38,566 bases of DNA. It comes from Candidatus Gorgonimonas eunicellae. GTDB taxonomy: Bacteria > Pseudomonadota > Gammaproteobacteria > Pseudomonadales > Endozoicomonadaceae. The notes beneath the pieces are model-generated. The model did not search any database. It saw nothing but the letters and a program-made list of their open reading frames with translations, and was not told where the DNA came from. The DNA lies in contig CAKMZJ010000012.1 in assembly GCA_929200395.1 (NCBI GenBank), forward strand, positions 1-38,566, written 5' to 3'. Position numbers and translations under genes: made by a program. Below, one piece after another: positions 1 to 8,956 of this stretch; within the stretch, counting starts at the first letter, position 1; the number at the start of each line of letters is the position of its first letter.

Positions 1-200
1 CAGATAGCAAAATATATGAAATTAAGCTTTTGTCATTTGTGTTATTTTTTTGTGTTAACTTGAAAATTCACAACTAACGCTTTATTCTGTGCTGTGTATA
101 GATTAATAAAAGAAGATCATAATTTGATAATAGCAGAAAATAGTTAGTTTACTATAAACTATTTTAAAATCACATAAGGTGTTTTTAATAAGAAAGGTAG

Positions 201-218
201 CTCGCCCTAAAAGGCGAG
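201..218 (-). terminator. Hairpin after the lipoprotein gene
   Basis: A perfect 6-bp GC-rich stem (CTCGCC/GGCGAG) with a 6-base loop lies just past the stop codon of the minus-strand lipoprotein gene. The following T-tract is weak and interrupted, so this may be an imperfect intrinsic terminator. It also loosely resembles the terminal hairpins of IS200/IS605 elements, but nothing else supports that reading. Confidence 0.45.
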
Positions 219-222
219 AACT

Positions 223-813
223 TTATGAAGATGTAGCTAAATGTTGATGATAGTTATCTGCTAATTTTTGTACTTTATCAGAAATTTTTAGTAGCCATTT
301 TTTATTTTTGTATGCTCCTTTTCGATACCCACCCCAGCCTTCATGGTAATTTAAATAATGCAGATCAACCCTAGTTGCTGGAATCTTATTAACTTTACGA
401 GTTTTATTCATATACCAACCAATAAAATCAATAGAATCCGCAAAATTAGATCTACTAGAAAATATGCCACCAGCTTCTTTTACGTATCTATCCCAGGTAC
501 CATTTTGAGCTTGTGCATATCCATAAGCAGAAGATTTACGAGGTAAAGGAATAAATAAAAACCACTCTCTTGGAGGTTGAGCATTATAGCGATAACTTGA
601 TTCTTGATACATAATAGCCATCATCGCAGATATAGGCACATCCCATTTTTTACTAGCCTTCCTAGCTTGATAATACCAAGATTGTCTTTCAGCAAAAATA
701 CTACCCAGGTTTTTAGGGTGTTTAGGCTGTGATAAATTAGCACAACCAGTAACAGATAAAATAGCTAAAAATATCATAATTGGGGCACAAAACTTAATTA
801 ATTTCTGCTTCAT
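223..813 (-). CDS. Lytic transglycosylase (SLT-fold) lipoprotein
   Basis: This 196-residue protein is probably an outer-membrane-anchored peptidoglycan lytic transglycosylase that cleaves glycan strands in the periplasm. It has a type II signal peptide with a lipobox ending in Cys24 (LSVTGC). A lysozyme-like SLT region follows, with the YQESSY motif placing the likely catalytic glutamate at residue 71. A GYAQAQNGTW segment near residue 98 and an LNYHEGWGGY segment near residue 154 also fit the fold. It resembles small SLT lipoproteins of gammaproteobacteria more than the large Slt70 or MltD enzymes. It is the last gene in a run of minus-strand genes, with a hairpin directly after its stop. 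The exact substrate is not visible. Confidence 0.8.
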   Translation of the reverse strand: MKQKLIKFCAPIMIFLAILSVTGCANLSQPKHPKNLGSIFAERQSWYYQARKASKKWDVPISAMMAIMYQESSYRYNAQPPREWFLFIPLPRKSSAYGYAQAQNGTWDRYVKEAGGIFSSRSNFADSIDFIGWYMNKTRKVNKIPATRVDLHYLNYHEGWGGYRKGAYKNKKWLLKISDKVQKLADNYHQHLATSS

Positions 814-893
814 ATTTATCCTTAATTGTATTGATATTATCTATATAAAATTTCGGAATATTATTTACAAATTAAATATTTTGTTTAAATCCT

Positions 894-1106
894 ATAATCA
901 GCATAAAAATATTGGCTTAGTAACGCCTAGCATTCGCATATCATATGTATGTCAATTCTATATTTATTTTTGTAATAGGCTACTACTTTAGGTTCGGCCT
1001 TTGTACGTACTTCTACTGGTTTTGAGGTGTTGTTGGTATAATTTAGAAATGAACTTGTAGCACTTGCTTGTATTTGATTTAAATTTAAAGAACTTCCTAT
1101 ACACAT
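894..1106 (-). pseudogene. Twice-deleted remnant of a fourth YopJ-like paralogue
   Basis: In one reading frame this stretch keeps three pieces of the neighbouring paralogues. They are the N-terminal leader (MCIGSSLNLNQ, about 45 residues), then a block beginning AYYKNKY and ending ICE, and, after an in-frame TAG at 927-929, the C-terminal end (LLSQYFYAD). Everything between the pieces is gone, including the segments with the catalytic His, Asp, Gln and Cys. The start at 1106 is chosen because the same ATG context (TAGGGAATT upstream, then ATATG) precedes the neighbouring copy at 3810. An upstream ATG at 1190 opens the same frame but has no counterpart in copies 2 and 3. The remnant cannot encode an active enzyme. 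Confidence 0.85.
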
Positions 1107-1193
1107 ATTCAAATTCCCTATTAAATTTAGTGTAAAGATAATTATCCTTATAATAATTGTTATTTTATCACATTTTAGCTTATTTTGCAAACG

Positions 1194-2471
1194 TTATGAA
1201 TCAGCATAAAAATGCTTGCTTAGTAATAACCTTTCCTTTGTTGTGTCAATTTTTCCAGTGCCATCATCTAACTCTTTAAATAATGTTGGTAACTTTACAA
1301 AGCCTTTTATGCGCAAAAATTCATTTATCAGCCAATTTTTATTTTCAGTAGTTACTTCTTCATCATAAATGTTTGTTATAGGATTTTTTCTATTTCCATA
1401 GATGATATATTTTCTACGTGTAACTATTACAGAGCTTTTATGTTTATTAAAATGTGTTTGTAAAGTTTTAACTTCTCCATCTTTTGATGTTTTTAATACT
1501 GTGCTTTTATCTTCATCAGTAAATTTAGCTAAAACTGAGCTTATCTGCACTGTTTTAAATAAAAACATTGGTAGTTGCATGCTATATGCTTTAAATACAA
1601 AATTATCATCCTCTGAGGATTGATAACAATCACTAATTACTTGTTGTTCACAAGGTCTAAAATAACTAAGCAAATCCGGCTTTTTGAGCGCATCTTTTAA
1701 GATAATAAGAGCATCATGCCTACAGGAATATGAATCAGCTTGACGATCACCATCTACTAGTATTAAATGATAATTTTTTTTATCGTCTGGATTTATTAAT
1801 TTTTCTTTAAAAAAATTCTCTATAATATAGCTAAATTCTGGTCTATCATCTATACTATCGAGAACAATAATAAAAATATCTTCACCTTGTTTACTTATAA
1901 TCAATGGCGTTACATGTACTACATATTGAGCAGATCTAGCGATAATGCCTAATTGTTCGCCATCATTAAGTTGTTGTATAAGCTCATAAGTTTTATGTGC
2001 CTGTACTTCACATACTATATGTATATGAATTCCATATTTATTTTTATAATAAGCCGCTGCTGCTGCCATACATGTATCTGACGGAAAAAATATTTGTGGA
2101 TTATGATTAAATGTAGTGGTTGTAGATGTATATATCCCATTTTTATCTGTATGTTCATACTCTCTAACATCTACTTTTACTTTGCCAATATCTGGATTGT
2201 TTTCTATTATATCTAATCCTTCCTGGAAAGGATTTTTAGAAGGAACAACAACAGTTGCTGTTGCAAAGGTCGATTCCGCATTTTGTTTAACAAGATGTTC
2301 TTTGTTTACATCATTACTAGCTGCTACTTGAGATTCCGTATTCCTAAGTACTTCTACTGGTTTTTTAGTGTTATTGGCATTATTTAAAAATACACTTGTA
2401 GTTATAGCACTTGTAGCACTTGTAGCACTTGCTTGTGCTTGATTTGAACTTAAATAACTTCCTATACACAT
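1194..2471 (-). CDS. YopJ-like clan CE effector (acetyltransferase/protease fold), copy 1
   Basis: Copy 1 of a tandem family, 425 residues from the ATG at 2471; an in-frame ATG at 2498 would add nine residues but lacks a ribosome site and has no match in the other copies. YopJ-family effectors transfer acetyl groups to Ser/Thr/Lys of host signalling kinases. Using numbering from 2471, the motif order matches that family: His186 (VVHVTPLI), Asp205 (IVLDS), Gln244 and Cys250 (RQADSYSC). His-to-Asp spacing is 19 and Asp-to-Cys 45; from memory YopJ has His109, Glu128, Cys172 (19 and 44). The Gln-x5-Cys arrangement is typical of clan CE. The block before His, with YYKNKYGIHIHIV, aligns with the YopJ helix-strand region. 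No signal peptide is present. The activity and the host target are inference. Confidence 0.75.
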   Translation of the reverse strand: MCIGSYLSSNQAQASATSATSAITTSVFLNNANNTKKPVEVLRNTESQVAASNDVNKEHLVKQNAESTFATATVVVPSKNPFQEGLDIIENNPDIGKVKVDVREYEHTDKNGIYTSTTTTFNHNPQIFFPSDTCMAAAAAYYKNKYGIHIHIVCEVQAHKTYELIQQLNDGEQLGIIARSAQYVVHVTPLIISKQGEDIFIIVLDSIDDRPEFSYIIENFFKEKLINPDDKKNYHLILVDGDRQADSYSCRHDALIILKDALKKPDLLSYFRPCEQQVISDCYQSSEDDNFVFKAYSMQLPMFLFKTVQISSVLAKFTDEDKSTVLKTSKDGEVKTLQTHFNKHKSSVIVTRRKYIIYGNRKNPITNIYDEEVTTENKNWLINEFLRIKGFVKLPTLFKELDDGTGKIDTTKERLLLSKHFYADS

Positions 2472-2562
2472 ATTCAACATCCATGTTAAATTTAGCATTA
2501 ATAATAATTATCTTTATAATAATGGTTGTTATTTTATCACATTTTAGCTTATTTTGCAAACG

Positions 2563-3810
2563 CTAAGAGTCTGCATAAAAATATTTACTTAGTAATAACT
2601 CTTGCTTGCTTGCATCGATCTTGCCCTCTGCATCAGATAACTCCGGAAATACTGTTACTAACATCAAAAAGCCTTTCATTTGCAGGTATACATTTATTAT
2701 ACATTTTTTTTCTTCAGTAATTACTTCTTGATCATAAGTATTTGTCTCAGGATTTACTTGGTTTTCATAGCTAATCTCTGTTGTTGTTGTCGCTACTACA
2801 GAGCGTTTATATTTATCTAAATGTGTTTGTAAGGTTTTGATATCGCCATCTTTTGATATTTTTAATATTGTACTTTTGTCTTCATCAGTAAAATTAGCTA
2901 ATACTGTGTCTATCTGTATGGTTTTAAATAAAAACAATGGTAATTGTACGCTATATGTTTTAAATACAAATTTATCATCCGCTGATGATTGATAGAACTC
3001 GCCGCTTAGTTCTTGTTTAAAAGGCTCAAAATAACTTACCACATTTGGCTTTCTAAGAGCATCTTTTAAGATAATAAATGCATCATTTCTACAAGAATAT
3101 GAATCAGCTTGACGATCACCATCTGCTAGTATCAAATGATAATTTTTTTTATCATCTGGATTTATTAACTTTTCTTTAAAAAAATCCTCTATAATATAGG
3201 CAAACTCTGGTCTATCATCTACACTGTCGAGAATAATAATAAAAATATCTTCGCCTTGTTTACTTATAATCAATGGTGTTACATGTGCTATAAATTGAGC
3301 AGGTCTAGCTATAACACCTAATTGTTCGCCATCATTAAGTTGTTGTATAAGCTCATAAGTTTTATATGCCTGCACTTCGCAGACTATATGAATATTAATG
3401 TCATATTTCTTTTTATAATAGGCTACTGCTGCCACCATATGTGTATCTGATGGAAAAAATATTTTAAAATCATGGTTAAATGTAGTAGTTACAGATGTAT
3501 AGATATTTCTATCCATATTTTCATAATCTCTAGTATCTACTTGTAGTTTACCAATATCAGGATTATTTTTTATTATTTGCAGGCCTTGCTGGATATAATT
3601 TTCATGTGGAAAAGCAATAGCTACTGTTGAAAAAGCGAATCCTGTATTTTGCTCAACAAGAGGTGTGTTGTTTGCATTATAGCCAGCTACTTGAAGCTCA
3701 GAATTCGTAAGTACTTCTACTGGTTGTTTACCATTATTTGCATCACTTAGAAATAAATTGGCAACACTTTCTTGTACTTTACTTGAACTTAAATAACTTT
3801 CTATACACAT
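2563..3810 (-). CDS. YopJ-like clan CE effector, copy 2
   Basis: Copy 2 of the tandem family, 415 residues. Putative catalytic residues are His176, Asp195, Gln234 and Cys240, with the same 19 and 45 residue spacings as copy 1. The start MCIESYLSSS aligns with the start chosen for copy 1, and an AGGGAATT sequence precedes it. The protein is a mosaic. Its AIAFPHENYIQQGLQIIK segment (66-83) and RKPNVVSYFEP segment match copy 3, while GDRQADSYSC and DDRPEF match copy 1. That pattern suggests recombination between copies. The region after about residue 260 is less conserved and unassigned. All key residues are intact, so the gene is probably functional. It may modify host proteins, but its target is unknown. 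Confidence 0.75.
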   Translation of the reverse strand: MCIESYLSSSKVQESVANLFLSDANNGKQPVEVLTNSELQVAGYNANNTPLVEQNTGFAFSTVAIAFPHENYIQQGLQIIKNNPDIGKLQVDTRDYENMDRNIYTSVTTTFNHDFKIFFPSDTHMVAAVAYYKKKYDINIHIVCEVQAYKTYELIQQLNDGEQLGVIARPAQFIAHVTPLIISKQGEDIFIIILDSVDDRPEFAYIIEDFFKEKLINPDDKKNYHLILADGDRQADSYSCRNDAFIILKDALRKPNVVSYFEPFKQELSGEFYQSSADDKFVFKTYSVQLPLFLFKTIQIDTVLANFTDEDKSTILKISKDGDIKTLQTHLDKYKRSVVATTTTEISYENQVNPETNTYDQEVITEEKKCIINVYLQMKGFLMLVTVFPELSDAEGKIDASKQELLLSKYFYADS

Positions 3811-3901
3811 ATTCCAATTCCCTATTAATTTTAACGTAAAATATAATTTCTCTTATAATAATGATTGTTATTTTACCTTGTTTTAACTTGCTTTTCAAGA
3901 T

Positions 3902-5131
3902 CTAAAAATCAGCACAAAAATACTTGCTTAGTAATAGCTCTTGCTTGCTTGCATCAATCTTGCCAGTACCATCATCTAACTCAGTAAATGCTTTTGCTAA
4001 CATCAAAAATCCTTTTATGAGCAGGTATTCATTCACTAACCATTCATGCTCGGCAACACTTGTTGTAGCACCTTGATAAATAAATTTTGTTACTTTTGTC
4101 ACCATTACTGCACGATTATATTTATCTAAATGTGTTTTTAAGGTTTTGGTATATCCCTTTGCTGATATTTTTAACACTGTGCTTTTATCTTCATCAGTAA
4201 AATTATTTATAGTTGAATTTATCTGCACGGTTTTAAACAAAAATGCAGGAAGTTTTGCCTGATATCTTGCCAATACAACACTGCTATTTGCTGATGTTTG
4301 ATACTCACAAGTACTTACCTTCTTACTACTAGGCTCAAAATAACTTACCACATTTGGCTTTCTAAGAGCATCTTTTAATATAATAAGCGCATCATTTCTA
4401 CAAGAAATTAGATCAGCTTGACGTTTAGCATCTACTAGCATTAGATGATAATTTTTTTTATCATCTGAATTCGTTAATTTTTCTTTAAAAACTCTTTCTA
4501 TGCCATAAATAAACGCAGGATTTTTGTCTACACTATCGAGAACAATAATAAAAATATCTTCGTTTTGTTTACTTATAATTAATGGGGTTACATGTTTCAT
4601 AAATTTAGCAGGTCTAGCGATAATACCCAATTGTTCACCGTCATTAAGTTGTTGCATTAGATCGTAAGTTTTTTTTGCCGGGCTTTCGCATACTATATGT
4701 ATATTAACTCCATATTTATTTTTATAATAAGAAGCCACTGCCGCCATATGTACATCCGATGGAAAGAATATTTTTAATCCATGATTAAATATAGTAATTT
4801 TAGACATCTGTTCATCTTCATCTATATATTCTCTAGTATCCGCTACTGTTTTACCGATATCATGGTTATCCTTTATTATTTGCAAGCCTTGCTGTATATA
4901 ATTTTCATGAGGAAAAGCAATCGCTACTGCTGAAGAAGTATTTTGTAGCTCTTGTTTAACAAATAATTTATTATTAGTCTCATTATTAGTTGCTACTTGA
5001 ACTTTAGTGTTTGTAGCTACTTCTACAGGTTTTATAGTGCTATTCGCTTGATTTATAGACCCAATGATAACACTATTCTCTTTTACTCTTGCCCGTGCTT
5101 GATTTAAGCTCAGACATCCCTCTATAGGCAT
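3902..5131 (-). CDS. YopJ-like clan CE effector, copy 3
   Basis: Copy 3, 409 residues, is the first gene of the array in the direction of transcription. Putative catalytic residues are His180 (MKHVTPLI), Asp199 (IVLDS), Gln238 and Cys244 (RQADLISC), again spaced 19 and 45. It is the most divergent copy. It starts MPIEGCL instead of MCIGSYL or MCIESYL, and has ARVKENS where the others have short Ala/Ser-rich leaders. Its C-terminal end (ASKQELLLSKYF) is shared with copy 2, and ELDDGTGKID is shared with copy 1. No Sec signal or membrane segment is present, as expected of a protein sent out by a dedicated secretion system, though none is seen here. Confidence 0.75.
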   Translation of the reverse strand: MPIEGCLSLNQARARVKENSVIIGSINQANSTIKPVEVATNTKVQVATNNETNNKLFVKQELQNTSSAVAIAFPHENYIQQGLQIIKDNHDIGKTVADTREYIDEDEQMSKITIFNHGLKIFFPSDVHMAAVASYYKNKYGVNIHIVCESPAKKTYDLMQQLNDGEQLGIIARPAKFMKHVTPLIISKQNEDIFIIVLDSVDKNPAFIYGIERVFKEKLTNSDDKKNYHLMLVDAKRQADLISCRNDALIILKDALRKPNVVSYFEPSSKKVSTCEYQTSANSSVVLARYQAKLPAFLFKTVQINSTINNFTDEDKSTVLKISAKGYTKTLKTHLDKYNRAVMVTKVTKFIYQGATTSVAEHEWLVNEYLLIKGFLMLAKAFTELDDGTGKIDASKQELLLSKYFCADF

Positions 5132-5277
5132 ATTTAAATTCCTTTGTAAACTTAATTTAAGGTAGAATAGTTGTAGATATTACTATACTGTAGATTATAT
5201 AAAAAGAACTAAATCTTAATTGAAAAAGATAACTAGATAACTAATTGGAGAGAACAAAAGAATAAACAAAGATAATA

Positions 5278-5868
5278 TTAACTATCAATTGCCCGCACAA
5301 AGGTCGTTATACCAGCAATACCATAAGCCCCATAAGCTAAGCATTGCTGTAAATCAGCTAATTTTTGTCCACCAAGCCAATACACAGGTAATTTAGCACT
5401 AGCAGTTAAAGATTTAGCTAATGCTATCCCTAGCGGTTGCTGTTGCGGATGAGTATTTGTTGGTAAAACTGGAGATAAAGTAATAAAATCTATATTTAAT
5501 TGTGTGGCTTTGGTGATTTCAGCAATATTATGGCAAGATGCAGCAATAAGCTGTGTAGTTACTTTTTTGTTTAGATTAGAATATTGTAGCAACTGCTTTG
5601 ATTTCAGATGCATGCCGTGACACCAATTATTTTGTAGTATATCAGGACTTCCTTTAACTAAAATTTTAGCACTGAAATTGGTAGCATAACTACTAGCTTT
5701 TCTGGCTAGAGTCAAATATTCCTGTGATGCTAATAAATCAGATCTTAATGAAATCAATGATACTCCAACATTAATTGCTTTTTTGATTAAATATAACAAT
5801 CGTTGGCAACAGCTAATATTTGGAGTAATAAAGTAGTATCTATGGCTATTATTGTTGTCAATTAGCAT
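5278..5868 (-). CDS. Stand-alone ThiE/TenI-like barrel protein (MutT C-terminal type)
   Basis: This 196-residue TIM-barrel protein belongs to the ThiE/TenI superfamily. It opens with RYYFITP and carries AASCHN, LSPVLPTNTHP, PLG, LPVYWLGG and GAYGIAGI. That combination is the one I associate with the C-terminal domain of long MutT proteins in gammaproteobacteria rather than with true thiamine-phosphate synthase. No Nudix box is present here, so the domain stands alone. It overlaps the nfeD stop by 7 bp, so the two are probably translated together. A role in thiamine synthesis is possible, and automatic annotation would likely say ThiE. No other thiamine gene is adjacent apart from a distant ThiF-like protein at 11485. 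Confidence 0.7.
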   Translation of the reverse strand: MLIDNNNSHRYYFITPNISCCQRLLYLIKKAINVGVSLISLRSDLLASQEYLTLARKASSYATNFSAKILVKGSPDILQNNWCHGMHLKSKQLLQYSNLNKKVTTQLIAASCHNIAEITKATQLNIDFITLSPVLPTNTHPQQQPLGIALAKSLTASAKLPVYWLGGQKLADLQQCLAYGAYGIAGITTFVRAIDS

Positions 5869-6338
5869 TTAGTGATTATTTCAATATCTGATGGCTCTAT
5901 TAACAGAGTTAAGCCGTCATAGCCATAAACTTTGATAGACTGCTGTTTAGCAATACTAGCTGTAGTTGATATTTTCCACATGGTATCGCCGATTTGGATT
6001 CGACTTACTCCTATGGGAATATCAACAGGAGCAGCCATTATGGTTCCTACTAACTGGGCAGCTCTGTTATTTAAATCAGAATTAGATTTATCTTCCTTAT
6101 ACTTTCTGCAATACCAGTATTTCCAATAAAGGTAGGTAAAAAGTATACTATTTAAAGAAAAAACTATAAGCTGTTGTGGTTTAGCAAATTCAGGAAAAAT
6201 AGTTAATAAAACCCCACTAATAGCCGCTGCTGTAGATGATCCAAGTAAAAAGCCGTTAAAACCAATACACTCTATTCCTAAAATAACAAAAGATAGTACA
6301 AACCAGTGCCAAGTTTCAATTGTAAAAGTAGCTTCCAT
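5862..6338 (-). CDS. nfeD: NfeD family membrane protein
   Basis: This 158-residue protein is a short NfeD-type partner of a stomatin-like protein. Its N-terminal half has three to four hydrophobic segments (about 10-30, 33-48, 52-72). The C-terminal half is a small OB-fold-like domain with GTIMAAPVDIPIGVSRIQIGD around 95-115. The family usually sits beside SPFH genes and is thought to help organise membrane microdomains. Here the start lies 6 bp after the qmcA stop, and the 3' end overlaps the ThiE-like gene, giving a likely qmcA-nfeD-thiE-like operon. Length is normal for short NfeD. Confidence 0.85.
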   Translation of the reverse strand: MEATFTIETWHWFVLSFVILGIECIGFNGFLLGSSTAAAISGVLLTIFPEFAKPQQLIVFSLNSILFTYLYWKYWYCRKYKEDKSNSDLNNRAAQLVGTIMAAPVDIPIGVSRIQIGDTMWKISTTASIAKQQSIKVYGYDGLTLLIEPSDIEIITKC

Positions 6339-6344
6339 ATAAGT

Positions 6345-7256
6345 TTAACCTTTTTTATCTACAACGCCCGAAACTAGTTCTTTAATTCCAGATAACGAAC
6401 CAATAATGCTAGATGCTTCAAGTGGTAGCATAACTATTTTTTGATTTTCAGCAGATCCTATATCTTTTAGTGCTTCAACATATTTCTGAGCTACAAAATA
6501 GTTTATTGCTCTAGCATCGCCATTTACTATCGCTTGCGATACCGATTTAGTAGCATTAGCTTCAGCTAAAGCTAATAATTCTCGTGCCTGAGCTTCACGT
6601 TTAGAGGCCTCTAGCTCGCCATCTGCCTTTAATATTTGTGCTTGTTTTTCGCCTTCAGCTACCTTAATAGCCGCTTCTTTTGAGCCTTCTGCCTCTAATA
6701 TTTGTGCTCTTTTATCACGTTCGGCTTTCATTTGTCTGCCCATAGCTTCTACTATGTCTGCTGGAGGGGTGATATCACGAATTTCAATTCTAGTTACTTT
6801 TATACCCCAAGGATCGGTGGCTTCATCTACTTTGCCAAGCAATTTTGTGTTGATAATATCGCGATTTGATAACATTGAGTCTAATTCCATAGAACCTAAC
6901 ACTGCACGGATATTAGTCATTACCAAATTTTTTAAAGCGTTATCTAGATTATTTACTTCATAAGAAGCTTTCGCTGAATTCTGCACAATAAAAAAACAAA
7001 CAGCATCGGTGGTAACTCTGGCGTTATCGGAACTGATTATTTCTTGATATGGGATATCAAGCACTTGTTCCATAACATTAACTTTACGGCCTATTTGATC
7101 AAAAAAGGGGATTATTATATGTAAACCTGGATCTAGTGTACGCAAATATTTACCAAAACGTTCTAGGGTATATTTATAGCCTTGAGGAACTACTCTAATA
7201 CCTGAAATCAGTAATACTGCTACTAAAATGGCAAAGCCAGTTGAAATAATATCCAT
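6345..7256 (-). CDS. qmcA: SPFH/stomatin-like membrane protein QmcA
   Basis: This 303-residue SPFH (band 7) protein has one N-terminal membrane anchor (about residues 4-22) and the stomatin-type start [31 protein letters not shown] and a long Ala/Glu-rich coiled coil (about 175-245) containing [20 protein letters not shown] follow. Proteins of this type form large membrane-associated oligomers and modulate membrane proteases such as FtsH, which is family knowledge. The following NfeD gene is its classical partner. Length and motifs are ordinary for QmcA/paraslipin. Confidence 0.9.
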   Translation of the reverse strand: MDIISTGFAILVAVLLISGIRVVPQGYKYTLERFGKYLRTLDPGLHIIIPFFDQIGRKVNVMEQVLDIPYQEIISSDNARVTTDAVCFFIVQNSAKASYEVNNLDNALKNLVMTNIRAVLGSMELDSMLSNRDIINTKLLGKVDEATDPWGIKVTRIEIRDITPPADIVEAMGRQMKAERDKRAQILEAEGSKEAAIKVAEGEKQAQILKADGELEASKREAQARELLALAEANATKSVSQAIVNGDARAINYFVAQKYVEALKDIGSAENQKIVMLPLEASSIIGSLSGIKELVSGVVDKKG

Positions 7257-7288
7257 TAACTATTCTCCAAGATTATTACTTTAAGGTA

Positions 7289-8443
7289 TTAAAAAGTTAT
7301 AGTTTCGGCATTTTTTGTGGTTTTGCTAGCTAATTTTTGTAAATGACGTTGATTACGTTTAGTTTTGTCTTCAATAGAACCAACAAGTTGCCCACAAGCT
7401 GCATTTATTTCATCACCCCGTGTTTTACGAATAGTAACATAAAAACCTTGTTCTACTAAGCTTCTTTGAAACCGGTGAATAGCATTATTGCTTGGTCGCT
7501 GGTAATCGGAACCAGGAAACTGATTGAAAGGAATTAAATTTATTTTACATGGTATATTTTTTAATAATTTAGCTACTGATTTTGCGTGCTCAGGTAAGTC
7601 GTTAATACCAGCTAGTAATGTATATTCAATAGTTACTACTCTTTTGCTATCGCTCAGGCTATCCATGTAATGCTTTACCGCTGCTATTAATTGTTTTAAT
7701 GGATACTTACGATTTATTGGTACTAATTGATTACGTAATTCGTCGGTTCCAGCATGCAAGGATATAGCAAGAGAAGCATTAGTATAATCTGCTAATTTAA
7801 GTAATGCAGGAACTACACCTGAAGTACTAAGTGTTACTTTTCTTTTAGATAAACCATATGCTAAGTCATGCATCATAAGTTGCATAGAATCAACGACGTT
7901 ATCGAAATTCATTAACGGTTCGCCCATGCCCATAAACACTACATTAGTAACTTTTTTTGGTTGTTTTAGTTGTGCTAGATGTTTATTTGCGATCCACAAG
8001 CTACCTATAATTTCAGAGCTTGATAGATTAGAGTTAAATCCTTGTTTACCTGTAGAGCAAAAGCTGCAATCTAGGGCGCAGCCAGCTTGTGAGGATACAC
8101 ACAATGTACCACGATCATTTTCAGGAATATACACTGCTTCAACAAGACTACCACTCGTAACTTGGATTATCCATTTGCAAGTGCCATCAGTTGATTCTTT
8201 AAAATAAGACACCTTAGGAGGTTGTACCATCGCAATGGTAGTTAGCTTATCTCTAAGGCTTTTACTTAGGTTAGTCATTTCAGAAAAACAATCAATACCT
8301 CGTTGGTGAATCCATTGGAGTACCTGTGAGGCTCGAAATTGTTTTTCACCAATACTAGCAAAAAAATCTATCATTTTAGTTGGCGACAAGCCTAATAGAT
8401 TAGTTTTTTCCTGATTTTTACAAGTGGCAATGATATTGTGCAT
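7289..8443 (-). CDS. rlmN: Dual-specificity 23S rRNA/tRNA adenine-C2 methyltransferase RlmN
   Basis: This 384-residue radical-SAM enzyme methylates C2 of A2503 in 23S rRNA and A37 of some tRNAs. The 4Fe-4S cluster motif is CALDCSFC (Cys122, Cys126, Cys129). Cys115 in [10 protein letters not shown] and the Cys in NAACGQL near residue 352 match the two reactive cysteines of E. coli Rlm[11 protein letters not shown] and SLHA motifs are also present. It starts about 90 bp after the ndk stop on the same strand, a common gammaproteobacterial order, with a hairpin in between. Nothing is unusual apart from a short charged C-terminal tail. Confidence 0.95.
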   Translation of the reverse strand: MHNIIATCKNQEKTNLLGLSPTKMIDFFASIGEKQFRASQVLQWIHQRGIDCFSEMTNLSKSLRDKLTTIAMVQPPKVSYFKESTDGTCKWIIQVTSGSLVEAVYIPENDRGTLCVSSQAGCALDCSFCSTGKQGFNSNLSSSEIIGSLWIANKHLAQLKQPKKVTNVVFMGMGEPLMNFDNVVDSMQLMMHDLAYGLSKRKVTLSTSGVVPALLKLADYTNASLAISLHAGTDELRNQLVPINRKYPLKQLIAAVKHYMDSLSDSKRVVTIEYTLLAGINDLPEHAKSVAKLLKNIPCKINLIPFNQFPGSDYQRPSNNAIHRFQRSLVEQGFYVTIRKTRGDEINAACGQLVGSIEDKTKRNQRHLQKLASKTTKNAETITF

Positions 8444-8473
8444 ACCGCATCTGTACTTAAATTATAAACTATA

Positions 8474-8496
8474 CATACCATCTAACAGACGGTATG
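8474..8496 (-). terminator. Hairpin between ndk and rlmN
   Basis: A 10-bp stem with one mismatch (CATACCATCT / AGACGGTATG) and a 3-base loop lies between the ndk stop and the rlmN start. There is no strong T-tract, so it may be a partial terminator or an RNA-processing or stability hairpin. Confidence 0.45.
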
Positions 8497-8533
8497 CAAA
8501 AGGAAGATCTTAATAACAAGATAAAGATAAATA

Positions 8534-8956
8534 TTAACTATATACTTCATCTTGCTTAAAGAAATAATTAACTTCACGATTAGCTGATTCAATTGAATCT
8601 GAACCGTGTACAGCGTTTTGATCTATAGAATTAGCAAAGTCTGCTCTGATAGTTCCTGGCGCTGCTTCTTTAGGGTTAGTTGCACCCATTAATTGACGAT
8701 TTAATTCAACAGCATTTTCTCCAGATAATACCATTACCATCACAGGACCTGAAGTCATAAACTCCATTAAATCTTTGAAGAAAGGTCTTTCTTTATGTTC
8801 AGCATAAAAACCACCTGCTGTTGCTTCGTCTAGATGCAGCATTTTGCTTGCACGTACAGATAAACCTGCTTTTTCAAATCTGCTGATAATTTCTCCGATA
8901 CAGTTTTTTTTAACAGCATCTGGCTTAATAATAGATAATGTTTGTTGCTTTTCCAT
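8534..8956 (-). CDS. ndk: Nucleoside diphosphate kinase
   Basis: This 140-residue Ndk equilibrates nucleoside tri- and diphosphates through a phosphohistidine. The active-site His117 lies in NAVHGSDS, and the N-terminal [10 protein letters not shown] and GTIRADF segments are typical. Length matches the family closely. It sits upstream of rlmN on the same strand and is divergent from potA, with a 314-bp gap. No oddities. Confidence 0.97.
   Translation of the reverse strand: MEKQQTLSIIKPDAVKKNCIGEIISRFEKAGLSVRASKMLHLDEATAGGFYAEHKERPFFKDLMEFMTSGPVMVMVLSGENAVELNRQLMGATNPKEAAPGTIRADFANSIDQNAVHGSDSIESANREVNYFFKQDEVYS

Noticed and set aside
927..1190. Intact 87-residue gene
   Set aside because: The reading frame matches fused pieces of the neighbouring paralogues and lacks the catalytic segments; the first 28 residues come from what is spacer in the other copies.
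5278..5868. Bona fide thiamine-phosphate synthase ThiE
   Set aside because: The motif set fits the MutT C-terminal domain better, and no thiamine-synthesis operon surrounds it; not fully excluded.
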